DNA of 64,000 nt, from NCBI GenBank assembly GCA_043772005.1, contig JAYVGP010000008.1, positions 62,001 through 126,000 on the forward strand, written 5' to 3'. The notes beneath the pieces are model-generated. The model saw only the letters and a program-made list of their open reading frames with translations. It ran no database searches and was not told the DNA's origin. This DNA comes from JAYSSF01 sp043772005 (GTDB taxonomy: Bacteria; Patescibacteriota; Gracilibacteria; Absconditabacterales; Absconditicoccaceae). Positions 52,073 to 61,709 of the stretch are shown here, in pieces. Position numbers and translations under genes: made by a program. Numbering within the stretch: position 1 is the stretch's first letter; each line of letters begins with the position of its first letter.

Positions 52073-52097
52073 AGCCGGAAGAAAAATCTTACCGGCT
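52073..52097 (+). promoter_or_regulatory. GC-rich hairpin upstream of the structured element
   Basis: AGCCGG and CCGGCT arms are separated by 13 bases, with no T-run after it. It stands 14 bases before the larger inverted repeat, and together they look like one structured RNA. Confidence 0.5.
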
Positions 52098-52110
52098 AAT
52101 CTATTAAATT

Positions 52111-52200
52111 AGTATGTTGCTTAACGAGTCACCACTCTCCCTACCATAATAAATACTAAACCGCCATTTAGTAATTTAAATGATGCTAAGACAACATACT
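52111..52200. ncRNA. Candidate structured RNA: three-way fold of about 90 nt
   Basis: An outer stem pairs AGTATGTTGCTTA (52111-52123) with TAAG-a-CAACATACT (52187-52200), 13 pairs with one bulge. Inside lie a GAGT/ACTC hairpin (52126-52137) and a 7-bp TACTAAA/TTTAGTA hairpin (52154-52173). The fold is compact, and no protein frame crosses it. It could be a small RNA, a cis-acting leader or a mobile inverted-repeat remnant. The strand is not determined. Confidence 0.4.
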
Positions 52201-52394
52201 GTTAGACATAAAAACTATTTAAATATAAAAGTCAAGTAATAAGTAAAAAAATCTTTATAATGATAATATTGTATCTAAGCTAGATTTCACTATATTACAT
52301 AAACAAAAAATAGCTGAATAATAGTGAATCCTTAAGAAGAAGAATGTCCGAGAAGATATAAGAATAGAGAGCAAGGATAAATAAAAAATCTCAT

Positions 52395-52414
52395 AAACTT
52401 TATGAACCTTACAA
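52395..52414 (+). promoter_or_regulatory. Shared 20-bp leader/promoter box before prmC
   Basis: aaactttatgaaccttacaa ends 15 bases before the prmC ATG. An identical 20-mer lies 13 bases before the AlaRS-like gene at 62979. It resembles the actttataaacc box at other starts. It is probably a -10 region (TATGAA) with flanks. Confidence 0.5.
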
Positions 52415-52429
52415 AATTTCAATTGAATC

Positions 52430-53317
52430 ATGACCTATTTTGAACTCATCTCAAATATACAATATCCCAAAAAAGCTCTCATCTTCAAACTTATTGAGTT
52501 TTATACTGGTAAGACCAAAGATCAAATCCATCTTGAATATAATAACCCAATGGATAGTGATGTAGAGTATAGAGTAATTAATTGATACCGTCGCTATGTT
52601 GATGAGTGAGAACCATTAGAATACATTACTGATAATGTATCATTTTTAGGTAATCACTTTCATATTGATGGAAGGGCGTTGATTCCAAGACCTGAGACAG
52701 AATATATGATACAGAGTGTAGTCGAGGGGATGGCCAGCAAATGAAACAACAACATATTGATCGATGTGGGTACGTGATGTGGAGTATTGTGATTAAGTTC
52801 ATTGCTCTTGGCTCCGCAAGCATGGTCACATACATACCTCACTGATTATGAACCACAAATTATTGAACTTACGCGCAAAAATCTCGCTAGACATCAAGAT
52901 GAAATCACAAATCACAAAGCACAAAGCACAATAGAGTTAGTAACGGCTAGCATGCTCGACTGGGTGAGCTCAGAACATGTCTGACTACGAAATTCTTACG
53001 ATAACATTGTGATAGTAGCGAATTTACCTTATATCCCAGAGACAACATTCGATGAGAATGTTGATGAATCTGCCAAAAAGTGGGAGCCTCGTGAGGCGTT
53101 TGTATGAGGAGATGACTGACTCGACTGGTATAGGGTTATGTTTGGACAGTTGTTTGAGCTTCAGTCATGATGACTCACGACCCCAGTAACGATGTTCTTG
53201 GAGATGATGACATGGCAGATGGAGATCCTGGAGCGTGAGTTTGGTAGTCGTATTCAGTTTAGTGTTACCAAGACATTTCATTTTAATATTATTATTGTGC
53301 AAGGAATCATTAAATAA
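52430..53317 (+). CDS. prmC: Peptide chain release factor N5-glutamine methyltransferase PrmC (HemK)
   Basis: PrmC methylates the GGQ glutamine of release factors. The 295-residue protein has EPLEYITDNVSFLGNHFHID, IPRPETEYMI, the SAM motif LIDVGTGCGVLGLSS and the catalytic NLPYIP, which is NPPY in the family, so the second residue is changed. EPREAFVGGDDGLDWYRVMF follows. Glycines in DVGTGCG are partly TGA. In a genome that reads UGA as Gly, release factor 2 is expected to be missing, so RF1 would be the likely substrate. Confidence 0.9.
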
Positions 53318-53382
53318 TGAAAAAATCCACTCTCAGTAATAGGATTGAATTTTATAATACTTAAAAAAATAGAATATGGTTT

Positions 53383-53547
53383 TTAGATGGCTGAATCAAA
53401 AAAATCCGGATATTCTTCCTCAATAAGTTCAGTAATGTCTATCGCGTTTGTTGGGATAACTACCGTTGATTCAATATTTTCGTTTCCTATTACTGGACTA
53501 ATTTCTTCATTAAAATTTGATTCTACAGGAGATTTTCATAATCACAT
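53383..53547 (-). CDS. Small acidic hypothetical protein (54 aa)
   Basis: The code-25 frame reads MGLGKSPVESNFNEEISPVI and ends TELIEEEYPDFFDSAI, with two TGA glycines in the first five codons. The composition is strongly acidic and protein-like, better than the overlapping plus-strand ORF. There is no Shine-Dalgarno and no family. It is short, so the call rests on composition only. Confidence 0.35.
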
Positions 53548-53636
53548 ATTATTTGATTGTTATAAAATAAATATTAGCTATAATGTAATTGTCTAACATC
53601 AGAAATCAAGACATTTATAAATAAGTAATTATAATT

Positions 53637-54110
53637 ATGAAAATCCTTATCCTAGTTCGTCACGCACAAGCAGTAGATAAATCTCCAGTAATCTCTGATC
53701 ATGATCGTCCTCTTACTAGCCATTGAATCAAGCAAAGCAAAAAGCTTTCCAAGTTGCTCAAGAAGCTAGATATTGAGCCGGACCATGCGATATCTAGTAC
53801 CGCCAACCGCTGTCATGATACAGCCAAGCAACTGTGCAAGAAATTTGATCTCAAGCTACATAGTGATGAGAACCTATTTTTCAAGGGAGTTGATCCTTAT
53901 TTGGATGATATTACTACTGCCACAGACAATATCCAGTCTCTTATGATTGTATGACACAATGATGACCTCACTGATCTTATCTCTCTACTTCTGCGTTGCA
54001 ACTTCCCGCTCGTAGCAAAGTGATCTGCGACAGTGATTGAGTTTGATGTGGAAAGTTGGACTGAAATCAAAAAAACACAATGAATTATTAAATATTACAT
54101 TACGGCATAA
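53637..54110 (+). CDS. sixA: SixA-like phosphohistidine phosphatase
   Basis: The 157-residue protein is a short histidine-phosphatase superfamily member. It has the RHG-type motif LVRHAQAVDKSP at residues 7-18, DHDRPLTSHGIKQSKKL, the second-half SSTANRCHDTAKQL and the catalytic MIVGHNDDLTDL. SixA-like enzymes remove phosphate from histidine of signalling or PTS proteins. The substrate here is unknown. TGA glycines occur at TSHG, VGHN and AKGSAT. It lies just upstream of an RlmL-type methyltransferase. Confidence 0.88.
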
Positions 54111-54129
54111 TTATTTAGAAAATATATTT

Positions 54130-55236
54130 ATGATGAAATACCTCCTCTCCACACCATATAACTGCGCACAAGCAGCCAAGACTGAACTCAAGCGTCTCGG
54201 GTATCCTCTGTCTCGTGTTATCACTCCTACTACGCTCGAATTTGAGTGAGATGAGACTGTGATCGCTCGTGTCAATATCTGGAGTAGAGTAGCTAATAAG
54301 CTCTATCTGACTGTATGAGAGTCTCGTGCGATAACTCGAGATCATCTGTATGAGTGAGTATTATGAGCTCGTCGAGAATACTGGCTTAGTCCTGGACAGT
54401 GAGTTATCGTTACTGCAAGCTCAAAGCATAGCCAACTCACGAGTACTCCAACTATCCAATCAGTCAGTCAAAAAGCGATCTATGACAAAATTGGAAATAA
54501 AGAACAACTCGATATTAATGAAGATATCGCACCACTGGAAATTATGATCTCTATCGACCGCAATGAAGTAAGTATTTTACTCAATAGTAGTGGTTATAGT
54601 CTGCATCGTAGAGGATATCGTCTCGAAGCAGGAGCAGCGCCAATCAAGGAGAACCTTGCGGCAGCCATTATACTTGATAGTGGTTGGAAGTTCGATACAC
54701 CATTATATGATATCTGCTGTGGTAGTGGTACGATCGCTATTGAAGCAGCGATGATCGCCAAAAATATTGCACCCGGATTACATCGCAATTTTGCGTTTCA
54801 GTCATGGGGATGGTATGACCAAAATCTGTACGCTCAGGAGATGAAAGCTGCCTATGATGCTCAGAGGTGGGATAAGCAACATACGATCACCGCCAGTGAT
54901 ATTGATCCTAATATGATCACTATCGCTGAGGCTAATGCACAGCGTGCTGGTCTGACTGATGTGATTGTTTGGACTACCAAACCGTGTCAAGACTACTTGG
55001 ATCAAGCGATGAGTGGGACTCTGGTATCTAATCCTCCATATGGAGATAGACTCAAACCGCATGACCTCAATCAGATCTATATCACATTTACCAGACTGTA
55101 CCAGGAGCAAGATCTCAACTGAGGGATTATTACTAACTTTGATCGACACCCGCACTCCAAGCGAAGTCAGACTCCATATTATAACGGATCAGAGGAAGTT
55201 ATCTGGTGGAAGAAAAAACTTATAACAGAAAATTAG
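54130..55236 (+). CDS. RlmL-type 23S rRNA/tRNA methyltransferase (THUMP and Rossmann domains)
   Basis: The 368-residue protein has an N-terminal ferredoxin-like/THUMP region (LLSTPYNCAQAAKTELKRLG, LEFEGDETVIARVNIWSRVANKLYL). The catalytic part follows: GYSLHRRGYRLEAGAAPIKENLAAAIIL, YDICCGSGTIAIEAAMIAKNIAPGL, ITASDIDPNMITIAEANAQRAGL and SNPPYGDRL. This is the RlmL/RlmKL N-terminal type that makes m2G in 23S rRNA, or an archaeal-like Trm14 relative acting on tRNA. Four or more glycines are TGA. The gene starts 19 bases after sixA and may be cotranscribed. Confidence 0.88.
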
Positions 55237-55239
55237 TAT

Positions 55240-56096
55240 TTAGTCTGTAAGAGATTTTTTGACACAATAAATCAATAGATCAAAATCTTCAGGATTTCAT
55301 TTATATAATTTTTTATTAAATTGAGCAGCCATAACTCATATATATATAACTGATTTAAAACGGTAACTAAAATATCTCATCAAAATTCCGAATACTGTTT
55401 GTTTTGTATATTAGATCTAATATAATTAATCCGTTTTGTTATTGCGAAACAATTAGATGCAAATAAAGAGTTTGATGGATGAAGAATTCTATCTACCTCA
55501 CCATAAGAAAAATAATTATATTTTGATTGATCTTCTTTCATAATTCATCGTAGAATAGACATCTCAGTTATAATTCATCATTGTATTCGTTCATGAGTTA
55601 TAAGCATAGCATTTTTTTCATAATCAATCAAATATCCTGCTCAATCGAGTAAATAGATAACTTCTTTTATAGAAACAAAATACTCAAATATCTCGCTATA
55701 TATATCATTTTTTTGAAGAAAATTAATATATATATCGAGTGAAAAATGCCTTCCCATTTCATAGGATGAGTATCATAAAGTATAGTCAAGGTGTGTGTGA
55801 TACCTTTCAATAAAGTGACTAATAATAATACCAATAAATGAATCTGAAATATGATCAATAGAATTTCCATCCATATAAGATAACTCAATGTAGTTATTAA
55901 TAAATTGTAGTAGACAAGATCAATCATGCAAACTCAGTTGAGCCATAAGCTTATTGGGATCATAATATGGATGTAGTCAACTTTTTTGTGTATCGGGTAT
56001 TTTACCAGCGTTTAAGATATCAAATACTTCTTGAGAAGGGTAGATTTTATTGCACGACAATACAACTTGAGAAATAGTTTCTATGTTATCTATCAT
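55240..56096 (-). pseudogene. Hypothetical protein with probable 3' frameshift
   Basis: The frame from ATG 56096 reads a soluble, helical protein for about 240 codons (IYPSQEVFDILNAGK, DHISDSFIGIIISHFIERYH, TEMSILRGIMKEDQSKYNYF) with seven TGA glycines. After QYSEFG near 55390 the composition becomes odd, while another frame continues sensibly with MRYFSYRFKSVIYIGVMAAQF and KGNPEDFDLLIYC, ending at TAA 55240. A one-base change in the T-rich run would join the two. If not shifted, the gene ends at 55233. No family is recognised. Confidence 0.5.
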
Positions 56097-56284
56097 GAGT
56101 ATGAGTGTCAATAAATAAAGTGGCAGTATAAAAAAAATAATATATATAAATAGTGTTTTGTGTCAACTATTTAAAGAAAGTTTTTTTGTAAGGTTTTCCT
56201 CTCGATTTTCTTACTAAAAACTTTATACCCCATTAGGTTGTACTTATTAACCTTAATGACTTTAGAAATCTTATAATTAGAATC

Positions 56285-57043
56285 ATGGCTTGACACTCCA
56301 AATGGGCAAATATCAAACATCGTAAATCGAGAGAAGATGCGAAGAAATCACAATACTACGCCAAAGTAGGTAAACTCATCCAGATCGCTGCTCGTCAGTG
56401 ACCCAATCCTGCGATGAACCCCGCTCTCGCTACCACACTCCTCAAAGCCAAACAATATAACCTCCCCAAAGAAGTCGTCCAGCGCGCTATCGAGAAGGGT
56501 AGTGGTACGGGAGAGGACAGTAATCTGGAGATCATCTTCTATGAGTGATATGCGCCAGGTGGAATCGCTATCTACATCAAGTGTGTCACGGATAATACTA
56601 ATAGATCTGCAGCCAATACTAAGACACTCCTCAATAAATACGGATGAGCTCGATGAGAGCCAGGCTCTGTTGCACGACAATTTGCCGAAAAAGGTGAGAT
56701 CATCATTACAGGCCTGAAGATCAGCAAACAGGATAAAGGTAAGACAGTGGAAGAAGTCAGACCTTTTGATACTGAAACATTAGAGATGGATCTGCTCGAA
56801 TATGATATTGAGGACTATGAGATTGATACTGATACATGCAAAGTTGTGACGAGTAGAGAGAGTCTACTCACAGTGGCAGCAGATCTCGAGACCGCATGAT
56901 ACGCGATTGAGTCTTCAGAGCTAGTCTATATGCCGAGCAACATAATTGATCTGGATGATGCAGGTCGAGATAAGCTTGAGAGAGTGATCGATGCGCTTGA
57001 GTCCGATGATGACGTGGACACCGTATATCATAATGCAGGATAG
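56285..57043 (+). CDS. yebC: YebC/PmpR-family transcription or translation regulator
   Basis: The 252-residue protein has the family N-terminus MAGHSKWANIKHRKSREDAKK, the IAARQGPNPAMNPALATTLLKAK segment, LPKEVVQRAIEKGSG, YEGYAPGGIAIYIKCVTDNTNRSAANTKTLLNKYGG and GSVARQFAEKGEI. The length and all three domains are present. YebC proteins bind DNA or act on ribosomes stalled at proline stretches. Gly codons in MAGHSK, YEGYAPGG and KYGGARGEPG include TGA. A TATAAT ends seven bases before the ATG, which suggests a leaderless message. Confidence 0.95.
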
Positions 57044-57167
57044 ATTAATTAAATAATTGACATAATAATATTATATAAAACTACTTGCATTCTCTCCTCT
57101 CTTTTCTTATAAGAAAAAGAATCTATTGTTTTTGATAGATATAGCTAAAAGAAAGGAGGTGTAAAAA

Positions 57168-57377
57168 ATGAGCGATCAAAAGCCAATCCATATCAAAGAG
57201 ACAATGCGAGACGATGGAACAAAATCCATAGTTTACGGAGAAAATCTTGATGACAGTGGACGAATCGGTGAACCTCATGGTCATATTGTAACTACTAAAA
57301 ATAGTACAATTGACTACGTAAGGCGACCAGAAGACAGTAGGGATAATCCTCTGTTCGATTCTAAAAAAACAACATAA
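57168..57377 (+). CDS. Small hypothetical protein with a strong Shine-Dalgarno (TGA-free)
   Basis: The 69-residue hydrophilic product begins MSDQKPIHIKETMRDDGTKS. It is preceded by aaaggaggtg about seven bases before the ATG, a near-perfect Shine-Dalgarno that no other gene in the window has. It has five glycines and none is TGA, and it has its own terminator. These traits fit recent import from a bacterium that uses Shine-Dalgarno initiation. Alternatively, the host uses such sites rarely for high expression. No family is recognised. Confidence 0.6.
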   Translation: MSDQKPIHIKETMRDDGTKSIVYGENLDDSGRIGEPHGHIVTTKNSTIDYVRRPEDSRDNPLFDSKKTT

Positions 57378-57396
57378 GAAGTTATGATTTTTGTGT

Positions 57397-57426
57397 AACA
57401 CCTAGGAAGAAATTCTTAGGTGTTTT
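57397..57426 (+). terminator. Terminator after the small SD-led gene
   Basis: AACACCTAGG and CTTAGGTGTT arms with an eight-base loop and a T-run. Confidence 0.85.
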
Positions 57427-57492
57427 GCTATTTACTTGATTGATATCTTCGAATTAATATACTATAAATCATTTATAATCTACTATTACAAA

Positions 57493-57900
57493 ATGGAAAA
57501 AGAAAAAAAGGAATATTTATCTCACTTTCCTCAAGATCTTAACAATCACCTCAAAGATATTTATCCAAAATTATGCCAATCTATTGATATTAAAGATATA
57601 GTTGAAGTAAAAAGATATACAATTATTTTTTATCAAGTATTGCTTGATATGTTTGTATTTGCTTGAGAGGATGATGGACTAATTATGGATGTAGGTATGT
57701 TTTGAACTTGATATTTTTTGGGTTATGATTTTGAATGAGAGATTGACCTATGATTATGAGTTTTACAAGATGAAATAGGATATTTATTTATGCATGAACT
57801 TGATTTACCTCCACATCATACAAGTTACAAATCATATGATGAACCTAAAAGGTTAGTAATAGAAAAACTACAGCAAGCAATTAAAATTCTACAAGAATAA
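57493..57900 (+). CDS. Hypothetical protein (135 aa)
   Basis: The product starts MEKEKKEYLSHFPQDLNNHL, with an amphipathic helical N-terminal half and a Gly/hydrophobic middle (FAGEDDGLIMDVGMFGTGYFLGYDFEGEIDLGLG) in which many glycines are TGA. It is probably soluble. No family is recognised. A TATAAT ends 13 bases before the ATG. It ends six bases before queA and may share its transcript. Confidence 0.65.
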
Positions 57901-57906
57901 AAAACA

Positions 57907-59094
57907 ATGACCTACAACCTCTCCGATTACAGTTATCATCTCCCTGAAAACCTGATCGCACAGCAACTTGTATCACCCGCAGATAGCTGTCGCCTCATGG
58001 TAGTAGACCAGTGAAAAATATCTCACCAGCATTTTACTGATATCACAAAACACTTCGATAGTGGAGATCTACTCATCTTCAATGATAGCAAAGTCGTCCC
58101 TGCTCGTGTGGCTCTCACATCAGCGGATATCATTACTCATAAGACTGGTAAAAATATTCCATTTATCATCGGTGAAGCAGAGATATTCTTCCTTCGTCAG
58201 TATAGTGATAACACTTTTGAAGCACTGGTCAGACGAGGTAAATGGTTTAAAACCTGATCGGTCGTCACAATCTGAAACTATCAGCTAACGATTGGTGATG
58301 TGACACTTGCGGGGAGACTAATACATTTGAATTCCCCCTTGAGAAAGGGGGATGGCGAAGCCAGGGGGATTTTACAATTCCTTCATGATCATGGCACGAT
58401 TCCACTGCCACCGTATATCGCAGATGATGCATCCAAATATGATGACTATCAGCCTATCATAGCTCGTCAAGAGGGTAGTGTAGCAGCTCCGACTGCTGCG
58501 TTGCATTTTACCGATCAGTTACTTGGACAGCTGTCTGACAAGTGAATACAGCAAGCAAGTGTGACCTTACATATCGGTATTGGAACATTTCGTCTCATCG
58601 ACGTAGCAGATGTCCGTGATCACGAGATCCATCGCGAGGTATGTCAGGTTTCTATCCAACTATTAATTCAGATTGCTCGTACGCACCTCAATAATAAGAA
58701 AATCATCGTCGTATGAACCACAAGCTGCCGCACGATCGAATCCCTACCGTATCTATACCTACATATTCGCAATCAAATTATACTGGAACCAGATATCCGT
58801 AAATATTGGGATAGCCTGGCTGAGAATCTTGTTGATTCAGGATATGTGGTTTGCCCACTCATCATGTGAGATACTATCCAATTCGAGACACAATTATATA
58901 TGTATCCATGATTTCAATCTAAAATCCTTGACCATCTTGTGACTAATTTTCATCTTCCACAGTCGACGCTATTGCTCATGATTGCATCGCTCATCGGATA
59001 TGATATACTAATCCAGTGCTATAAAATAGCTATCCAACAAGAGTACCAATTCTATAGCTTTGGTGATGGAATGTTTGTGAAAAATATTAGATAG
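57907..59094 (+). CDS. queA: S-adenosylmethionine:tRNA ribosyltransferase-isomerase QueA
   Basis: QueA transfers the ribosyl moiety of SAM to preQ1 in tRNA, making epoxyqueuosine. The 395-residue protein has YHLPENLIAQQLVSPADSCRLMVVD, DLLIFNDSKVVPARV, GTIPLPPYI, EGSVAAPTAALHFTDQLL, TLHIGIGTFR and TNFHLPQSTLLMIASLIG. TGA supplies several conserved glycines. It carries an in-frame insertion near residues 141-156 (NSPLRKGDGEARG) encoded by a short palindromic repeat. A related repeat lies inside the MoxR gene. No other queuosine gene is in the window. Confidence 0.94.
58331..58373 (+). repeat. Short palindromic repeat inserted in frame in queA
   Basis: The element starts with CCCCCTTGAGAAAGGGGG (a hairpin), then about 12 bases, then CAGGGGGATTTT. 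It aligns over about 41 bases with 62448-62488 inside the MoxR gene. It keeps the reading frame and lies where QueA proteins normally have a variable loop. Confidence 0.8.
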
Positions 59095-59241
59095 TAATTA
59101 TTAATAAGTATATGTAAATTATATTATATTATAAATAATAATATGTCTTTTTAATTATATAAAAAAAATAAGTATTTTTGACAATAGGTGAAAGTACACA
59201 TAGAATGTGTTAATGTTTTATTTGTCAATATTTCTTTAATC

Positions 59242-59862
59242 ATGAAAAAACTAACTCTTCTCTCTCTTGCCTTTGCTTTCTTTGCATTGGTGGGACTAAG
59301 TTCTAATCAAGCGTCTGCTGGTACCTGATGTATCGGTACTGGAGCAAGTTGTTTTACTACAACTTCAGTACAGGTAGATATTTTACCTGGTAATATGTGT
59401 ATCGGTAGTACTGGTACATTTAACTTTGGTAGTTTTACAGCATCGTCAACATCACAGACAGTAAGTGGGTCATTTATTGGCTCAGGGGGGTATTTCTATG
59501 TAGATGATCTCAGAGGTTCTAATTCAGGGTATTATACAACAGTCCAACTCAATGCCGACCTTACTGGGCCTTGAGCAAATACACTTCTCAGAACTGCTGT
59601 ATTTATGAAGACTGCAGCTGTAGGTAGTGCCTGAGTTACATTGCTCGCAGGTGCTGCAAATACTAATGTTGTAATCCAAGCAGGTATGGCAGCATATCAG
59701 TCGTTGGATACAGCTAGACAACTCATTGTCAGAAGTACAGCAGCCAATAATGGTTTGATCGGTCAATATGGCGTTCTCCCTCAGATGCAGATCATCATCC
59801 CAGCATATCAAGCAGTAGGTACCTACACCGGAACACTAACTTATACGTTGTATACCAACTAA
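59242..59862 (+). CDS. Exported Gly/Ser/Thr-rich surface protein
   Basis: The 206-residue protein has a signal peptide (MKKLTLLSLAFAFFALVGLSSNQASAG), then a Thr/Ser/Gly-rich beta-type domain. The motifs FNFGSFTASSTSQTVSGSFIGSGG, YYTTVQLNADLTG and the end GTYTGTLTYTLYTN resemble WxL-like or spore coat U-like surface domains, but the match is vague. Only a few glycines are TGA. A terminator follows, so it is a single-gene unit. It is probably a surface or secreted structural protein. Confidence 0.75.
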
Positions 59863-59888
59863 TCTAAGTAGCACTATATATTCTTACT

Positions 59889-59914
59889 AACCTTACCGAT
59901 GGGTGAGGTTTTTT
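59889..59914. terminator. Terminator between the surface protein gene and pyrG
   Basis: AACCTTACC and GGGTGAGGTT arms, three-base loop, T-run. It serves the surface protein gene; the pyrG stop lies at its edge. Confidence 0.75.
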
Positions 59915-61607
59915 AATTCTTACTCGCTCTGATCAACCCCACAAACAATGGATGAGGTCTTTCAAGTCTGGATGTAAACTCAGGATGAGCTTGTGTTGCG
60001 ACGAAATATGGATGATCTTCAATTTCGATAAACTCTACCAACCCAGATTCACGATCTGTACCTACAATCTGCAGTCATGCTTGCTTGAGTGATTCGACAT
60101 ACAGTGGATTGACTTCATAGCGATGACGATGACGCTCGATGATGACCTCTCGACCGTACTCATGGCTCACACGATCAAACTCCTCATACAACTGGTCAGA
60201 TCTACTACCATATTCCAAGATTGTTTCATAATTGCCCAGACGCATGGTGCCTCACTTGTTGATCATATCAGATTGCCCATCAAGGTACGCGATCACAGGA
60301 TAGTCGCACTCAGGAGCAAACTCAGTACTATGTGCGCCACTCATTCCAGCTACATGTCTGGCAAACTCAATCACCGCTACCTGCAGACCAAGACATAATC
60401 ACAGATATGGTACCGTATAAGTTCTACAGTATTCTGCCACCATGATTTTACCCTCCACACCTCTATGGCCAAATCATCATGGTACAACAAATCATTGAAT
60501 CTGCTGACTTATGACAAGTTGATCGAGTTGTTCAATATTTGTGATCTCTTCGGTGTTGACCCACTTGATGACGACCTTGGTATCCAACCATGCGCCAGCA
60601 TGACGTAGCGCTTCTACGACGCTGATATATGCATCACATAATTCATTATATTTACCTGCAATAGCAATAATAACTTGATGAGTAGGTTGCACAAGACGAG
60701 CGACTTGCTCATTCCAATAGTCAAGATTTGGTTCAATAGATGGTAGTTTAAGTTTTTGTTGAATAATAGTATGAACTCACTGCTGCATGAGTTTATTGGG
60801 GACGTCATAGATTGTAGATACATCAGCTCCCTCGATCACTGCTTCTTCATCGACATCACAGAACAGTGCAATCTTAGCTTTGGTAGACTGACTCATTGGA
60901 TGAGATGTTCTACACATGATGATATCGGGATGGATACCAAGTCTGGTGAGTTCCTTGACAGAGTGTTGGACCGGTTTGGTCTTGAGCTCGTCAGTCACCG
61001 CGAGGTAGATGAGCGGTACTACATGCACATACACCGTATTTTCCACTCATACGTTTTTACGCATTTGTCTGATTGCTTCAATGAAGTGCGGTCACTCAAT
61101 ATCTCCAATTGTGCCTCATACCTCTACCATTGTAATGTCATAGTGAAGTAACAGCGGAGCAGCAGTGAATCACTGATTTTGATACTCCTGGGTGGAAGGG
61201 GAATCCCCATGAGGGAGCATTTCATTGGAACGCACTAAGATTTTGATATAGTCTGTTATATGAGGAATAACCTGTACCGTCTTTCACAAAAAATCACCCC
61301 TACGTTCAGCGGCGATAATGTCTTGGTAGATTCTACCAGTGGTGATGGAGCTATTGCGATCGAGATTGATATCTAAGAATCTCTCGTAATGACCAAGATC
61401 AAGATCGGTCTCGAATCAGTCAGCCGTCACAAATGTCTCACCATGCTCATAAGGCGACATCGTACCTGCATCGACTTGCAGATAGGGGTCAAGCTTGATA
61501 GCATTGACATGCAGTCCACATCCGACTAGTAATTTACCAATACTCGCAGCGGTGATACCTTTACCAATACCAGAAATCACACCACCGGTCACAAATACAT
61601 ACTTCAT
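59913..61607 (-). CDS. pyrG: CTP synthase
   Basis: PyrG aminates UTP to CTP using glutamine. The 564-residue protein has the synthetase domain (MKYVFVTGGVISGIGKGITAASIGKLL, KLDPYLQVDAGTMSPYEHGE, TMVEVGGTIGDIEG, KTKPVQHSVKEL) and the class I amidotransferase domain (PGGFGHRGVEGKI, LGLCLGLQVAVIEFARHV with the catalytic Cys, and the His-Glu pair in AHPEFTS). An extra 25-30 residues with NEMLPHGDSPSTQEYQNQ lie just before EVGGT, where most PyrG proteins have a short turn, and look like an in-frame insertion. Several glycines, including one in VVPGG, are TGA. Confidence 0.95.
61150..61232. repeat. Repeat-like in-frame insertion in pyrG
   Basis: This segment encodes the extra residues near 125-154 of PyrG. 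It contains two palindromes, CAGTGAATCACTG and GGGGAATCCCC. Its GC content is higher than the surrounding gene. It is not the same as the queA/MoxR element but behaves like it, inserted in frame without disrupting the enzyme core. Confidence 0.5.
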
Positions 61608-61709
61608 TGCTTTTTGTTATGGGATAATACTCACCATACTGATTGAGTGCCGAAATTCAAGATCGAGTTTTTTACTTTATTTCATCAAGCAAATGATTAC
61701 AGTGATGCT

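Larger units (their letters stand above)
51811..52429. other. 619-base gene-free region with RNA-like structure
   Basis: No convincing ORF is seen on either strand with code 25. The first 260 bases are AT-rich without clear structure. The middle holds a GC hairpin and a three-hairpin element annotated separately. The end carries a promoter-like box before prmC. Confidence 0.7.

Noticed and set aside
53387..53596. Plus-strand 69-codon ORF
   Set aside because: The overlapping minus-strand code-25 frame is more protein-like. Neither is strong, and only the minus-strand one was kept at low confidence.
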